Part shown: piece after piece, positions 49,170-60,560 of the stretch | How the letters are laid out: every line of letters begins with the position of its first letter | How positions within the stretch are numbered: the first letter of the stretch is position 1 | Assembly (NCBI RefSeq): GCF_000739995.1 | Contig: NZ_BBJX01000001.1 | Coordinates: forward strand, 62,001 to 126,000 | Source of the DNA: Comamonas granuli NBRC 101663 | GTDB taxonomy: Bacteria; Pseudomonadota; Gammaproteobacteria; Burkholderiales; Burkholderiaceae_C | DNA: 64,000 bases | Direction: 5' to 3' | The notes under the pieces: generated by a model | Told to the model about the DNA's origin: nothing | The model's input: only the letters and a program-made list of their open reading frames with translations | Databases searched by the model: none | Made by a program: the position numbers and the translations under genes

Positions 49170-50399
49170 TCAGAAGTTCCCCACGATGAAATCCTTGAAG
49201 CGGCCGAAGACCGATTGCACCGCCCCCGTCTTGTGCGCCACCTTGAAGCCGCGCAGGCGTGCCATGCGCGCCTCCTCGAGCAGGCCCATGACGGTGGCGG
49301 CGCGCGGCTGGGCGACCATGTCGGCCAGGGCACTGGAATACTTCGGGATGCCGCGGCGCACGGGCTTGAGGAAGATGTCCTCGCCCAGTTCGACCATGCC
49401 CGGCATGACCACGCTGCCGCCCGTGAGCACCACGCCCGAGGAGAGCACCTCCTCGTAGCCGGACTCGCGGATGACCTGCTGCACGAGCGCGAAGATCTCC
49501 TCCACGCGCGGCTCGATCACACCGGCCAGCGCCTGCTTGGAGAGCATGCGCGGGCCGCGGTCACCCAGGCCCGGCACCTCGACCTGGGCCTCGGGGTCGG
49601 CCAGCAGTTGCTTGGCGTAGCCGCTCTCGACCTTGATGTCCTCGGCGTCCTTGGTGGGCGTGCGCAGCGCCATGGCGATGTCGCTGGTGATCAGGTCGCC
49701 GGCGATGGGAATGACGGCCGTGTGCCGGATGGCGCCGCCGGTGAAGATGGCCACGTCCGTGGTGCCCGCGCCCACGTCCACCAGCGCCACGCCGAGCTCG
49801 CGCTCGTCGTCGGTCAGCACGGCCTGGCTGGAGGCCAGCGGGTTGAGCATGAGCTGCTCGACCTCCAACCCGCAGCGACGTACGCACTTGAGGATGTTCT
49901 CGGCCGCACTCTGCGCGCCGGTGACGATGTGCACCTTGGCCTCCAGGCGGATGCCGCTCATGCCGATGGGCTCCTTCACGTCCTGCCCGTCGATCACGAA
50001 CTCCTGCGGCTCCACGAGCAGCAGGCGCTGGTCGCTGGAGATGTTGATGGCCTTGGCCGTCTCGACCACGCGCGCGACGTCGGCGGCCGTGACTTCCTTG
50101 TCCTTGACGGCCACCATGCCGCTCGAATTGATGCCGCGGATATGGCTGCCCGTGATGCCGGTGTAGACGCGCTGGATCTTGCAGTCGGCCATGAGCTCGG
50201 CCTCTTTGAGCGCCTGCTGGATGCTCTGCACCGTGGCGTCGATGTTCACCACCCCGCCGCGCTTGAGCCCATTGCTCGGCGCCACCCCCAGGCCGGCGAG
50301 CTTGAGCTCGCCGCCTGCCAGGACTTCGGCGACCACGACCATGATCTTGGCCGTGCCGATGTCCAGCCCCACCACCACATCCTTGTACTCTCTTGCCAT
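49170..50399 (-). CDS. ftsA: Cell division protein FtsA
   Basis: Actin-fold membrane tether of FtsZ. The 409-residue product starts MAREYKDVVVGLDIGTAKIMVVV (phosphate-1 motif), contains the SHI-type insertion (GSHIRGINSSG), LVDVGAGTTDVAIF (phosphate 2) and VVLTGGSVVMPGM (adenosine motif), and ends in the amphipathic targeting helix region VQSVFGRFKDFIVGNF. It follows ftsQ after 34 bp. Confidence 0.97.
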   Translation of the reverse strand: MAREYKDVVVGLDIGTAKIMVVVAEVLAGGELKLAGLGVAPSNGLKRGGVVNIDATVQSIQQALKEAELMADCKIQRVYTGITGSHIRGINSSGMVAVKDKEVTAADVARVVETAKAINISSDQRLLLVEPQEFVIDGQDVKEPIGMSGIRLEAKVHIVTGAQSAAENILKCVRRCGLEVEQLMLNPLASSQAVLTDDERELGVALVDVGAGTTDVAIFTGGAIRHTAVIPIAGDLITSDIAMALRTPTKDAEDIKVESGYAKQLLADPEAQVEVPGLGDRGPRMLSKQALAGVIEPRVEEIFALVQQVIRESGYEEVLSSGVVLTGGSVVMPGMVELGEDIFLKPVRRGIPKYSSALADMVAQPRAATVMGLLEEARMARLRGFKVAHKTGAVQSVFGRFKDFIVGNF

Positions 50400-50433
50400 A
50401 GCCTTGTATGCCTCGTATCTCTTGCTGCCTGCC

Positions 50434-51228
50434 TCAGCGGCGCGTGCCCGCGCCCGCCCCCTGCGCCACCGTGGTCACGCCGCGCAGGCGCAGCGCATAG
50501 CCGTTGCCGTGGCGCAGGTCTGCCGACTCCAGGGCATCCACGCGCCGCCCGTACTTGGCCGCCACCTGGGTGAGCGTGCGCACGAAGCGCTGCAGGCGCG
50601 CCAGCAGCTCTGCATCGCTGCCCGCGCCCAGTTCGATGTTGGCGCCGCTGTCGAGCACCAGGCGCCAGCTGCCGCGGCGGTTCAGCTCGAGCACCTGGAT
50701 GTCCAGGCCCAGCGGCTCCAGGGCCTGCTGGAGCTGCCCCTGCATGTGCAGCATGTGCGCGGAGCTGCCCTCGGGCCCCAGCAGGCGCGGCAGCAGGTCG
50801 TATTCGGGTTCGTCGGCGCTGGCGTCGAAGACCTCGCCGAAGTCGTTCACCATGGCCGTGCCGGACTCGGCGCCCCAGTGCGCGACCGCGCGGTGCTCCT
50901 CCAGCACCACGCGCAGGGCGCCCGGGAACGCGCGCTGCACCTGCGCCTTGCGCACCCAGGGCACCTGCTCGAAGGCCTGGCGCGCGGCCTGCAGGTCCAG
51001 CGTGAAGAAGTTGCCCGCCAGGCGCGGCGCCACATTGGCGCGCAGGGTCACGGCGCTGTGGTGGGCGACGTCGCCCTCGACCACCAGGCGCGCAATGGCA
51101 AAGGCCGGGTGGCGCAGCACCCAGTGGCCGCAGGCCGCCAGCACGAGCATGCCGCAGCCCAGGAACAGGGCCGTGGCGGTCCAGTTCATGAGGCGTACGT
51201 CCAGCGGTGCGGGCAGCGCGGGGTTCAT
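50434..51228 (-). CDS. ftsQ: Cell division protein FtsQ
   Basis: Bitopic divisome protein that recruits FtsB/FtsL. The start ATG 51226-51228 overlaps the ddlB stop (ATGA) and gives 264 residues: a membrane helix at about 17-36 ([18 protein letters not shown]), a POTRA domain starting near [12 protein letters not shown] and the beta domain ([15 protein letters not shown]). The frame is open far upstream, but that is antisense or frame-shifted ddlB/murC. Confidence 0.95.
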   Translation of the reverse strand: MNPALPAPLDVRLMNWTATALFLGCGMLVLAACGHWVLRHPAFAIARLVVEGDVAHHSAVTLRANVAPRLAGNFFTLDLQAARQAFEQVPWVRKAQVQRAFPGALRVVLEEHRAVAHWGAESGTAMVNDFGEVFDASADEPEYDLLPRLLGPEGSSAHMLHMQGQLQQALEPLGLDIQVLELNRRGSWRLVLDSGANIELGAGSDAELLARLQRFVRTLTQVAAKYGRRVDALESADLRHGNGYALRLRGVTTVAQGAGAGTRR

Positions 51229-52225
51229 CCCGAGGCTCCTGGGGCGGGTGCGGGGTGGGCAGGGCTGTCCAGGGCCGCGCTGGCGAGCAGGCGCAGGCAC
51301 AGGTCCTCGTAGCTGATGCCGGCGGCGCGCGCCGACATGGGCACCAGCGAATGGCCGGTCATGCCGGGGGAGGTGTTCATCTCCAGCAGGAAGGGCTTGC
51401 GGTCGCTGGCGCGGATCATCAGGTCGGCCCGGCCCCAGCCGCGGCAGCCCAGGGTGCGGTAGGCCGCGAGCACGATGCGCTGGATCTCGCGCTCCTCGGC
51501 CTCGGGCAGGCCGCTGGGGCACTGGTATTTCACGTCGTCGGTGAAGTACTTGTTCTGGTAGTCGTAGGCGCCCTCGGGGGCATTGATGCGGATCACCGGC
51601 AGGGCCACGGCGTGCGCCCCCTCGCCCAGCACGGGGCAGGTCACCTCTTCGCCCTCGATGAATTCCTCGCACAGCACATCCGGGTCGTAGCGCGCGGACA
51701 GTCGCACCGCGTCCTGCATCTCCGAGTAGCCGCGCACCTTGGTCACGCCGATGGACGAACCCTCGCGCGGGGGCTTGACGATGAGCGGCAGGCCCAGCTC
51801 GTCGGGCACGGTGCGCACCACCTCCGGCTGCTGGCGCTCGGGCGCCAGCCACACATAGCGCGGCGTGGGCAGACCCTCGGCCAGCCAGACGCGCTTGGTC
51901 ATGACCTTGTCCATGGCGATGCTCGACGCCATGACGCCCGAGCCGGTGTAGGGAATGCCCAGCAACTCCAGTGCGCCCTGCACCGAGCCGTCCTCGCCGT
52001 GGCGGCCGTGCAGGGCGATGAAGCAGCGCGCATAGCCCGCCCGCTTGAGCTCGCACAGCTCGCTCTGCGCCGGGTCGAAGGCATCGGCATCGACACCGCG
52101 CGCGCGCAGCGCCTGCAGCACGCCCGCGCCGGACATGAGCGAGACCTCGCGCTCGGCCGAGTTGCCGCCCATGAGCACGGCCACCTTGCCCAGGGCGGCG
52201 GCGCTGATCTTTGGATCGTTTTGGC

Positions 52226-52229
<4 letters not shown>
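51225..52229 (-). CDS. ddlB: D-alanine--D-alanine ligase
   Basis: ATP-grasp ligase that makes D-Ala-D-Ala for MurF. The start ATG 52227-52229 overlaps the murC stop by 4 bp and gives 334 residues: [14 protein letters not shown] near the N-terminus, [26 protein letters not shown], and the metal-binding [16 protein letters not shown] near the end. The order murC-ddlB-ftsQ is classical. Confidence 0.97.
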
Positions 52230-53658
<1,429 letters not shown>

Positions 53659-53659
<1 letters not shown>

Positions 53660-54720
53660 CAGGCCAGCTCCTCGCAGGCAGTGACCACCTCGCGGGTAGC
53701 CTGGGTTTTTTGCATGGTTTTGGCCTTCAGGGCGCGTTCCAAAAGCGCGGAACGCTCCGTATTTTGTAGCATTTCAGCGAGCCACTGGGGCGAGAGCTCG
53801 GCCTGCGGCACCAGCCAGCCGCCGCCGGCCTGCACGAGGAACTGCGCATTGGTCGTCTGGTGGTCGTCCACGGCCGCCGGGAAGGGCACGAACACGGCGG
53901 CCGCACCCACGGCGGCGATCTCGGTGACCGTGCTGGCCCCGGCGCGGCAGACGATGAGGTCGGCAGCGGCAAAGGCGCTGGCCGTGTCCTCGATGAAGGG
54001 CGTGAGCTCGGCCTGCACCCCGGCCGCCTGGTAGTTCGCGCGCAACTGCTCGATCTGCGCCGTGCCGCTCTGGTGCGTGACCTGCGGGCGCCGGTCCGGC
54101 GGGATCAGGGCCAGCGCCTGGGGCACGATCTCGTTGAGCGCCCGCGCCCCCAGGCTGCCACCCACGACCAGCAGGCGCAAGGGGCCGCTGCGCCCGGCAA
54201 AGCGCGCCGCCGGCTCGGCCTGCTGCGTGAACGCGCTGCGCAGGGGATTGCCCACCCACTGGCCCTTGCGCAGCACCTCCGGGAAGGCGGTGAACACCCG
54301 GTCGGCCACGCGGGCCAGCAGTTGGTTGGCCATGCCGGCCACGGAGTTCTGCTCGTGCAGCACCAGGGGCTTGCCCGCCAGCACGGCCATCAGGCCGCCG
54401 GGAAAGCTGATGTAGCCGCCCAGGCCCACCACCACGTCGGGCTGCACGCGGCGCATCACCTGCCAGGCCTGCCAGAAGGCGCGCAACAGGCGCAGGGGCA
54501 GCAGCGCCAGCGTGGCCAGGCCCTTGCCGCGCACGCCGGAGAAGTCAATGGTCTCCAGCGCAAAGCCCTGCGGCGGCACGATGCGCGCCTCCATGCTGGC
54601 GGGCGCGCCCAGCCAGTGCACGCGCCAGCCGCGCGCGCGCAGCGCCTCGGCCACCGCCAGCCCGGGGAAGATGTGGCCGCCGGTGCCGCCGGCCATGATG
54701 AGGGCGGTTTTCTGCGTCAT
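53659..54720 (-). CDS. murG: UDP-GlcNAc transferase MurG (lipid II synthesis)
   Basis: Peripheral membrane glycosyltransferase that makes lipid II from lipid I. The 353-residue product has [15 protein letters not shown] near the N-terminus, a second glycine-rich loop [11 protein letters not shown] and the acceptor/donor region [20 protein letters not shown] six to seven bases upstream of the ATG is part of the triplicated junction with ftsW. The C-terminal 30 or so residues (from [12 protein letters not shown]) are encoded by a divergent family 1 repeat and look unlike typical MurG ends. Confidence 0.96.
53703..53775. repeat. Divergent family 1 repeat encoding the MurG C-terminus
   Basis: TGGTTTTGGCCTTCAGGGCGC, GTTCCAAAAGCGCGGAACG, CTCCGTATTTTGTAGCATTT. 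Layout (T-rich, GGCC, two GCGC arms, GCTC, TAGCAT) follows family 1, with extra dyad GCGTTCC/GGAACGC forming a perfect stem. Confidence 0.55.
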
Positions 54721-54887
54721 ACGCGGCCTCCGCGCATCAGGCGCTTCGCGCCCGGCATTGCATGCGCAATGCGCAGCTCATTTTGATAAGACAAGCTGCT
54801 CATACGCGGCCTCCGCGCATGGAATGCTGCGCATTCCGCAGCGCTGACGCGCTGCAGCAACTCGTTGTGACGAAACAAGCTGCTCAT
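54717..54887 (-). CDS. Coupled micro-ORF between ftsW and murG (56 codons)
   Basis: Its ATG (54885-54887) overlaps the ftsW stop and its TGA (54717-54719) overlaps the murG ATG, both as ATGA. The product reads [18 protein letters not shown]..., with a second in-frame start at 54801-54803 giving [16 protein letters not shown]...LMRGGRV. Both starts and murG have GGAGG six to seven bases upstream. The end LMRGGRV repeats the last residues of FtsW, so the ORF arose by duplication of the junction. No domain is recognised; it may be translated only to couple ftsW to murG. Confidence 0.5.
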   Translation of the reverse strand: MSSLFRHNELLQRVSAAECAAFHARRPRMSSLSYQNELRIAHAMPGAKRLMRGGRV

Positions 54888-54904
54888 ACGCGGCCTCCGC
54901 GCAT
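54718..54904. repeat. Triplicated ftsW-murG junction repeat
   Basis: The 20-mer CATACGCGGCCTCCGCGCAT occurs at 54718-54737, 54801-54820 and 54885-54904. On the minus strand each copy is ATGCGCGGAGGCCGCGTATG, which holds a ribosome site and a start codon. Spacings are 83 and 84 bp, and the two intervals share ATGAGCAGCTTGT and a following AA(C/T)GAG(T/C)TG. Confidence 0.93.
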
Positions 54905-56161
54905 GAGCAGCTTGTTTTCATAATCCACGCGCAGCACCACGGCCAGGGCCACGAGGTTCATGAGGATGGCCGAGCCGCCGTAGCTCATGAGCGGCAGCGT
55001 GAGGCCCTTGGTGGGCAGGGCGCCGAGGTTCACGCCCATGTTGATGAAGGCCTGGAAGCCGATCCAGATGGCCACGCCCTGCGCCACCAGGCCGGCGAAC
55101 ACGCGGTCCAGGGCGATGGCCTGGCGGCCAATGTGCATGATGCGGCGCACCACCCAGAGGAACAGCACGATGAGCGCGAGCACGCCCACGAGGCCGAACT
55201 CCTCGCCGATGACGGCGAGCAGGAAGTCGGTGTGCGCCTCGGGCAGCCAGTGGAGTTTTTCCACGCTGCCGCCCAGCCCCACGCCCCAGACCTCGCCGCG
55301 GCCGATGGCGATGAGCGCGTGCGAGAGCTGGTAGCCCTTGCCCAGCGCATGCTGCTCGCTGAACGGGTCCAGGTAGGCGAACACGCGCTCGCGCCGCCAG
55401 GGCGAGCTGGCGATCATGAGCGCGAACGCCCCCACCAGAATGGCCGCAATGAGGAAGAACATGCGCGCATTCACGCCGCCCAGGAACAGAATGGCCATGG
55501 CGATCACGGCCACCACCATGAAGGCGCCCATGTCGGGCTCGGCCAGCAGCAGCATGCCCACCACGGCCACGGCAGCGGCCATGGGCAGCACGGCGCGGAA
55601 GAAGCGCTCCTTGACCTCCATGCGCCGCACCATGTAGTCGGCGGCGTAGACGAGCACGGCGAACTTGGCCAGCTCCGAGGGCTGGAAGCCAATGGGCCCG
55701 ACCGAGAGCCAGCGGCGCGCGCCGTTGACCACCTTGCCCACGCCCGGCACCAGCACCACCGCCAGCAGCAGCAGCGAGACGACGAACATCCAGGGCGCGG
55801 CGCGCTCCCACGTGCGCATGGGAATCTGGAACGCCAGCAGCGCGGCCACAAAACCCATGACCAGGTACAGCGCATGGCGCGTGAGGAAATGCGTGGGCGC
55901 ATAGCCCGCAAAGCGCGGGTTGTCGGGCATGGCGATGGAGGCCGAATACACCATCACCAGCCCCCAGGACAGCAGGGCCACCACGGCCCACAGCAGCGCC
56001 TGGTCAAAGCCCAGCACGCTGGCGGGCGTGGCCGTGGTCTGGCGGTACTCGGTGCCGCCCACGCGCACGGGCAGCACATCGGCCGCACGGCCCTGCGCGG
56101 CGCCCAGCCAGGGCATCAGACGCTGCCACAGGCGGGCCGGGGTGCGGACGGCGGCGCTCAT
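54884..56161 (-). CDS. ftsW: Septal peptidoglycan glycosyltransferase FtsW
   Basis: SEDS-family polymerase working with FtsI. The start ATG 56159-56161 overlaps the murD stop (ATGA) and gives 425 residues with about ten membrane helices. Family features are [22 protein letters not shown], the [10 protein letters not shown] block with the catalytic aspartate, the long periplasmic loop ([16 protein letters not shown]) and [16 protein letters not shown]. Its last codons and stop lie within a triplicated junction sequence. Confidence 0.97.
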   Translation of the reverse strand: MSAAVRTPARLWQRLMPWLGAAQGRAADVLPVRVGGTEYRQTTATPASVLGFDQALLWAVVALLSWGLVMVYSASIAMPDNPRFAGYAPTHFLTRHALYLVMGFVAALLAFQIPMRTWERAAPWMFVVSLLLLAVVLVPGVGKVVNGARRWLSVGPIGFQPSELAKFAVLVYAADYMVRRMEVKERFFRAVLPMAAAVAVVGMLLLAEPDMGAFMVVAVIAMAILFLGGVNARMFFLIAAILVGAFALMIASSPWRRERVFAYLDPFSEQHALGKGYQLSHALIAIGRGEVWGVGLGGSVEKLHWLPEAHTDFLLAVIGEEFGLVGVLALIVLFLWVVRRIMHIGRQAIALDRVFAGLVAQGVAIWIGFQAFINMGVNLGALPTKGLTLPLMSYGGSAILMNLVALAVVLRVDYENKLLMRGGRV

Positions 56162-57939
56162 GCCACCCCCCCCAGTTCCTGGCCCGCGTCCTGCGCCAGG
56201 GCGCGCACGGTATCGACGAACACTTCTGCGCGGTGCGCGTAGTCGCGGAACATGTCCAGGCTGGCGCAGGCGGGCGAGAGCAGCACCGCGTCCCCCGCGT
56301 GCGCACGCTCGGCCGCCCAGCGCACGGCCTCGGGCAGCGTGGCCGCGTCGTGCAGCAGCAGGCCCGTCTCCTGCAGCGCCGCGCGGAGGGCGGGCGCGTC
56401 GCGCCCGATGAGCACGGCCGCGCGCGCGTGGCGCAGCAGGGGCGCAGCCAGGGGAGAAAAGTCCTGGCCCTTGCCGTCGCCGCCCAGGATCACGACCAGG
56501 CGGCGCTCGGCCCCCAGGCCGCTGAGCGCGGCCACGGTGGCGCCCACGTTGGTGCCCTTGCTGTCGTCGAAGAACTCCACCCCGTTGACGATGCCCACCG
56601 GCTCCACGCGGTGCGGCTCGCCGCGGTATTCGCGCAGGCCGTAGAGCATGGCCGACAGCGCACAGCCCGCCGCCTGCGCCAGGGCCAGGGCGGCCAGGGC
56701 GTTGGTGGCGTTGTGGCGCCCGCGGATGCGCAGCGCATCGGCCGGCATGAGGCGCTGGATGTGCAGCTCCTCGTCCGCGCCCTTGCTGCGGCGGACGGTT
56801 TCGTCGGCCTCCTGGGCGCGCACCAGCCAGGCCATGCCGTTGACGAGCTCGATGCCGTAGTCCCCCGGGCGCTGGGGCATGCCCGCCCCGAAGGTGAGGT
56901 GGGCGCGCTGCTGCAGCTTCTGCGGCCTGCCCTTGGCGGACACGGGCACGGCCGGCGGCAGCATGTCCATGACGCGCGCGTCGTCGCGGTTGAGCACCAT
57001 CAGCGCCTGGGTGCCGAAGATGCGCGCCTTGGCGGCGGCGTAGGCCGCCATGTCGCCATGCCAGTCCAGGTGGTCCTGCGTGAGGTTGAGCACCGTGGCC
57101 GCCGTGGGCTCGAAGCCGCACACGCCGTCGAGCTGGAAGCTCGAGAGCTCCAGCACCCAGACCTCGGGCAGTTGCGCGCTGTCGATGCGCCCGGCCAGCG
57201 TATCGAGCAGCGTGGGGCCGATATTGCCCGCCACCGCCACCGTGCGCCCCGCGTGCGCGACCAGCTTGCCGGTGAGCGCGGTCACGGTGGTCTTGCCGTT
57301 GGTGCCCGTGATGGCAAGCACGGCGGGCGCATAGCCATGCGCCGCGCGCAGCGCGTGCAGGGCCTGGGCATACAGGTCCAATTCGCCGCCAACGCTGATT
57401 CCGCGGGCGCTGGCAGCATCCAAAACAGGAGCAATGGCCTGCGGACTGAGGCCCGGTGAGCGGTACACCGCCGTCACCGCACCCGACTCCAGCAGGGCGC
57501 CATCCAGGGCCCCGGCCACGAAGCGCACCTGCGGCAGCTCGGCGCGCAGCAGCGCCAGTTGCGGCGGCGCGTCGCGCGTGTCGGCCACGGTGACCTGGGC
57601 GCCGCAGCGCACGCACCAGCGCGCCATGGCCAGGCCCGAGGCCCCCAGGCCCAGGACCAGCACCTGCTGATCCCGCAGGGGGGACGGGTCCTGCGCCTGC
57701 GGCCAGCCGGAGGGCACGGGCTGCCAGTCGGGCGCCTGCGCCTCCGGCTGCGCCGGGGCCGGGGCGTCGGCGGGCGCGGCCTGCGCCTCGTCCGCCGGGG
57801 CGTCGGCGAAGATGCGCGCGACGAAGGCGGCGGCCTCGCGCGCGGCGTCGAGCGTGCGCGGCGGCTCGGGCGCAGGCGCCGCCGGCGCGGGCGGCGTGCC
57901 GGCCTGCGGTGCGGGGAGGTGCTCGTCCAGCGGGTTCAT
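56158..57939 (-). CDS. murD: UDP-N-acetylmuramoyl-L-alanine--D-glutamate ligase, with long N-terminal extension
   Basis: Adds D-glutamate to UDP-MurNAc-Ala. The ATG at 57937-57939 overlaps the mraY stop and gives 593 residues, well above the usual 440-500. The catalytic part begins at about residue 92 ([17 protein letters not shown]) with P-loop GTNGKTT at 212-218, the [13 protein letters not shown] block and DDSKGTN. Residues 1-90 are rich in Pro, Ala, Glu and Gln, with a possible short helix ([18 protein letters not shown]), and have no counterpart in standard MurD. The extension is in normal GC-rich codons, so it is not an obvious misread. Confidence 0.95.
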   Translation of the reverse strand: MNPLDEHLPAPQAGTPPAPAAPAPEPPRTLDAAREAAAFVARIFADAPADEAQAAPADAPAPAQPEAQAPDWQPVPSGWPQAQDPSPLRDQQVLVLGLGASGLAMARWCVRCGAQVTVADTRDAPPQLALLRAELPQVRFVAGALDGALLESGAVTAVYRSPGLSPQAIAPVLDAASARGISVGGELDLYAQALHALRAAHGYAPAVLAITGTNGKTTVTALTGKLVAHAGRTVAVAGNIGPTLLDTLAGRIDSAQLPEVWVLELSSFQLDGVCGFEPTAATVLNLTQDHLDWHGDMAAYAAAKARIFGTQALMVLNRDDARVMDMLPPAVPVSAKGRPQKLQQRAHLTFGAGMPQRPGDYGIELVNGMAWLVRAQEADETVRRSKGADEELHIQRLMPADALRIRGRHNATNALAALALAQAAGCALSAMLYGLREYRGEPHRVEPVGIVNGVEFFDDSKGTNVGATVAALSGLGAERRLVVILGGDGKGQDFSPLAAPLLRHARAAVLIGRDAPALRAALQETGLLLHDAATLPEAVRWAAERAHAGDAVLLSPACASLDMFRDYAHRAEVFVDTVRALAQDAGQELGGVA

Positions 57940-59114
57940 CGCAGCTTCAGGGTGGACAGGCCGACCAGGCACAGCAGCATGGTGATGATCCAGAAACGCA
58001 CGACCACCTGCGTCTCCTTCCAGCCGCTTTTCTCGAAATGGTGGTGCAGCGGCGCCATCTTCAGCAGGCGCCGGCCCTCGCCGTATTTGCGCTTGGTGTA
58101 CTTGAACCAGCTCACCTGCAGCATGACCGACAGCGCCTCGACGACGAAGATGCCGCCCATGATGGCGAGCACGATCTCCTGGCGCACGATGACGGCGATG
58201 GTGCCCAGGGCGCCGCCCAGCGCCAGCGCGCCCACGTCGCCCATGAACACCTGGGCCGGGTGGGTGTTGAACCACAGAAAGGCCAGGCCCGCGCCGGCCA
58301 TGGCGGCGCAGAAGATGAGCAGCTCGCCCGAGCCCGGGATGTGCGGAAACAGCAGGTACTTGGAGTACACGGCGCTACCGGTGACATAGGCAAACACGCC
58401 CAGCGCCGAACCCACCATGACCACCGGCATGATGGCCAGGCCGTCCAGGCCGTCGGTGAGGTTCACGGCATTGCTCGAACCCACGATCACCAGGTAGGTG
58501 AGGATGACGAAGCCCAGCACGCCCAGCGGGTAGCTCACCTCCTTGAAGAAGGGCAGCAGCAGCCCGGCCTGGGGCGGCAGATTCACGTCCAGACCCGAGC
58601 GCACCCACGAGACGAACAGCTCCAGCACCTTGAGGTTGGAGCTCTCGGAAATGCTGAACACGAGGTACAGCGCGGCCATCAGGCCGATGAGCGACTGCCA
58701 GAAATACTTCTCGCGCGAGGGCATGCCGTTGGGGTCCTTGTTGACCACCTTGCGCCAGTCGTCGGCCCAGCCGATGGCGCCAAAGCCCAGCATGACGATG
58801 AGCACGATCCAGACGAAGCGGTTGGACAGGTCGGCCCACAGCAGCGTGGAGACGCTGATCGCCAGCAGGATGAGCACGCCCCCCATGGTGGGCGTGCCGC
58901 TCTTGACGTGGTGCGTCTCCATGCCGTTGGTGCGGATGGGCTGGCCGATCTTGAGCGCCGTGAGCCGGCGGATGACCGCCGGCCCGGCGAACAGGCCGAT
59001 GAGCAGCGCCGTGAGCGCGCCCAGCACCGCGCGCAGCGTGAGGTACTGGAACACGCGCAAAAAGCCGAGCTCCGGCGACAGGCCTTGCAGCCACTGGGCG
59101 AGCCACATCAGCAT
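57936..59114 (-). CDS. mraY: Phospho-MurNAc-pentapeptide transferase
   Basis: Polytopic membrane enzyme that makes lipid I on undecaprenyl phosphate. The 392 residues have about ten helices and the catalytic aspartates in GWADDWRK and in [10 protein letters not shown]; the C-terminal [13 protein letters not shown] histidine motif is intact. It follows murF after 24 bp and overlaps murD by 4 bp. Confidence 0.97.
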   Translation of the reverse strand: MLMWLAQWLQGLSPELGFLRVFQYLTLRAVLGALTALLIGLFAGPAVIRRLTALKIGQPIRTNGMETHHVKSGTPTMGGVLILLAISVSTLLWADLSNRFVWIVLIVMLGFGAIGWADDWRKVVNKDPNGMPSREKYFWQSLIGLMAALYLVFSISESSNLKVLELFVSWVRSGLDVNLPPQAGLLLPFFKEVSYPLGVLGFVILTYLVIVGSSNAVNLTDGLDGLAIMPVVMVGSALGVFAYVTGSAVYSKYLLFPHIPGSGELLIFCAAMAGAGLAFLWFNTHPAQVFMGDVGALALGGALGTIAVIVRQEIVLAIMGGIFVVEALSVMLQVSWFKYTKRKYGEGRRLLKMAPLHHHFEKSGWKETQVVVRFWIITMLLCLVGLSTLKLR

Positions 59115-59138
59115 GGTGCCCCCCCGGTCATCCTGTGC

Positions 59139-60560
59139 TCACCGCGTCGTGCCATGGTGTGCCTCCTGCGCTGCAGCGGGTTGTTCTGCGGCGGCGGCCA
59201 GCGCCTCCACCACCTGTTCCATCTTCATGAATCGCGATCCCTTCACCAGCACGCTGCCCACCGTGGGCAGGGCCTGTTGCACCGCTGCCTGCAGCGCTGC
59301 CATGTCCTGAAAATGCCGCGCCCCGGCGCAGGCGGCCGCGGCGTGCGCGGCCAGAGGGCCCAGGGCGAACACCTGCTCGATGCCGCGCGCCTGGGCGTGC
59401 GCGCCGGCCTCGGCATGGAACTGCGGCCCCTGCGTGCCCACCTCGCCCATGTCGCCCAGCACCAGCAGGCGCGGGCCGGGCAGTTCGGCCAGCACCTCGA
59501 TGGCCGCGTGCATGGAGTCGGGGTTGGCGTTGTAGCTGTCGTCCACCACGGTGACGGTGCGCGCGCCATAGCGCAGGCCCAGGGCGCGCGAGCGGCCCTT
59601 GACGGGCGCGAAGGCGGCCAGCCCCTGGGCGATGGCGGGCAGCGGCACACCCGCCGCCAGGGCGCAGGCCGTGGCCGCCAGGGCATTGGTGACGTTGTGC
59701 CGGCCGGCGATGTGGAGCAGGCAGTCCAGTGCGCCTTGCGGCGTGGCCATGTGCACCTGCCAGGCGCCGTCCCGCCACTGGGCCTGCGTGCAGCGCACGT
59801 CGGCCCCTGCCCCGCCGAAGGTGAGGCAGCGGCGCGCCCCCGCCAGGGCCTGCCACAGCGGCGTGTACGTGTCGCCCGCGGGGAAGACCGCCACGCCGTT
59901 CGCGGGCAGGACCGCGAACACCGAGCCGTTCTCTTCGGCCACGGCCTGCACGGTGTGCATGAACTCCAGGTGCTCGCGCTGCGCGTTGTTCACCAGGGCC
60001 ACCGTGGGCTGGACGATGCCGGCGAGGTAGGCGATCTCGCCCGGGTGGTTCATGCCCAGTTCGACCACGCCCACGCGGTGCTGCGCCCCCAGGCGCAGCA
60101 GGGTCTGCGGCACGCCCACGGCATTGTTGAGGTTGCCCTGCGTGGCGAAGGCGGCCTCCTGCACATGGGCGCGCAGGATGGCGGCGATCATCTGCGTGAC
60201 CGTGGTCTTGCCATTGCTGCCGGTGACGGCGATGAGCGGCAGCGCCCATTGCGCGCGCCAGCCCGCCGCCAAGTGCCCCAGGGCCTGCAGGCTGTCGGGC
60301 ACCTCAATGCCCGGCAGGCCCGCGGCCTGCAGGCCGCGTTCGGCCAGGGCGGCGGCCGCGCCGGCGGCGCGCGCCTGGGGCAGGAAGTCGTGGGCATCGA
60401 AGCGCTCGCCGCGCAGGGCGACGAACAGGTCGCCCGGCTGCAGGCTGCGGGTGTCGGTGTGCACGCGCCCTATGGCCACGGCGCCGTCGCCCACGAGGTG
60501 CGCGCGCGGCTCGCGCTGCTGGATCCAGGCCAGTGCCTGCTGCAGGTCCATCATGCTCAT
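59139..60560 (-). CDS. murF: UDP-MurNAc-tripeptide--D-alanyl-D-alanine ligase
   Basis: Adds D-Ala-D-Ala (from DdlB). The ATG 60558-60560 overlaps the murE stop (ATGA) and gives 473 residues with P-loop GSNGKTT at 114-120, ELGMNHPGEIAYL, NNAQREHLEFM, HNVTNALAATACAL and DDSYNANPDSMHAAI. The frame reads on upstream in antiphase to murE and should not be joined to it. Confidence 0.97.
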   Translation of the reverse strand: MSMMDLQQALAWIQQREPRAHLVGDGAVAIGRVHTDTRSLQPGDLFVALRGERFDAHDFLPQARAAGAAAALAERGLQAAGLPGIEVPDSLQALGHLAAGWRAQWALPLIAVTGSNGKTTVTQMIAAILRAHVQEAAFATQGNLNNAVGVPQTLLRLGAQHRVGVVELGMNHPGEIAYLAGIVQPTVALVNNAQREHLEFMHTVQAVAEENGSVFAVLPANGVAVFPAGDTYTPLWQALAGARRCLTFGGAGADVRCTQAQWRDGAWQVHMATPQGALDCLLHIAGRHNVTNALAATACALAAGVPLPAIAQGLAAFAPVKGRSRALGLRYGARTVTVVDDSYNANPDSMHAAIEVLAELPGPRLLVLGDMGEVGTQGPQFHAEAGAHAQARGIEQVFALGPLAAHAAAACAGARHFQDMAALQAAVQQALPTVGSVLVKGSRFMKMEQVVEALAAAAEQPAAAQEAHHGTTR

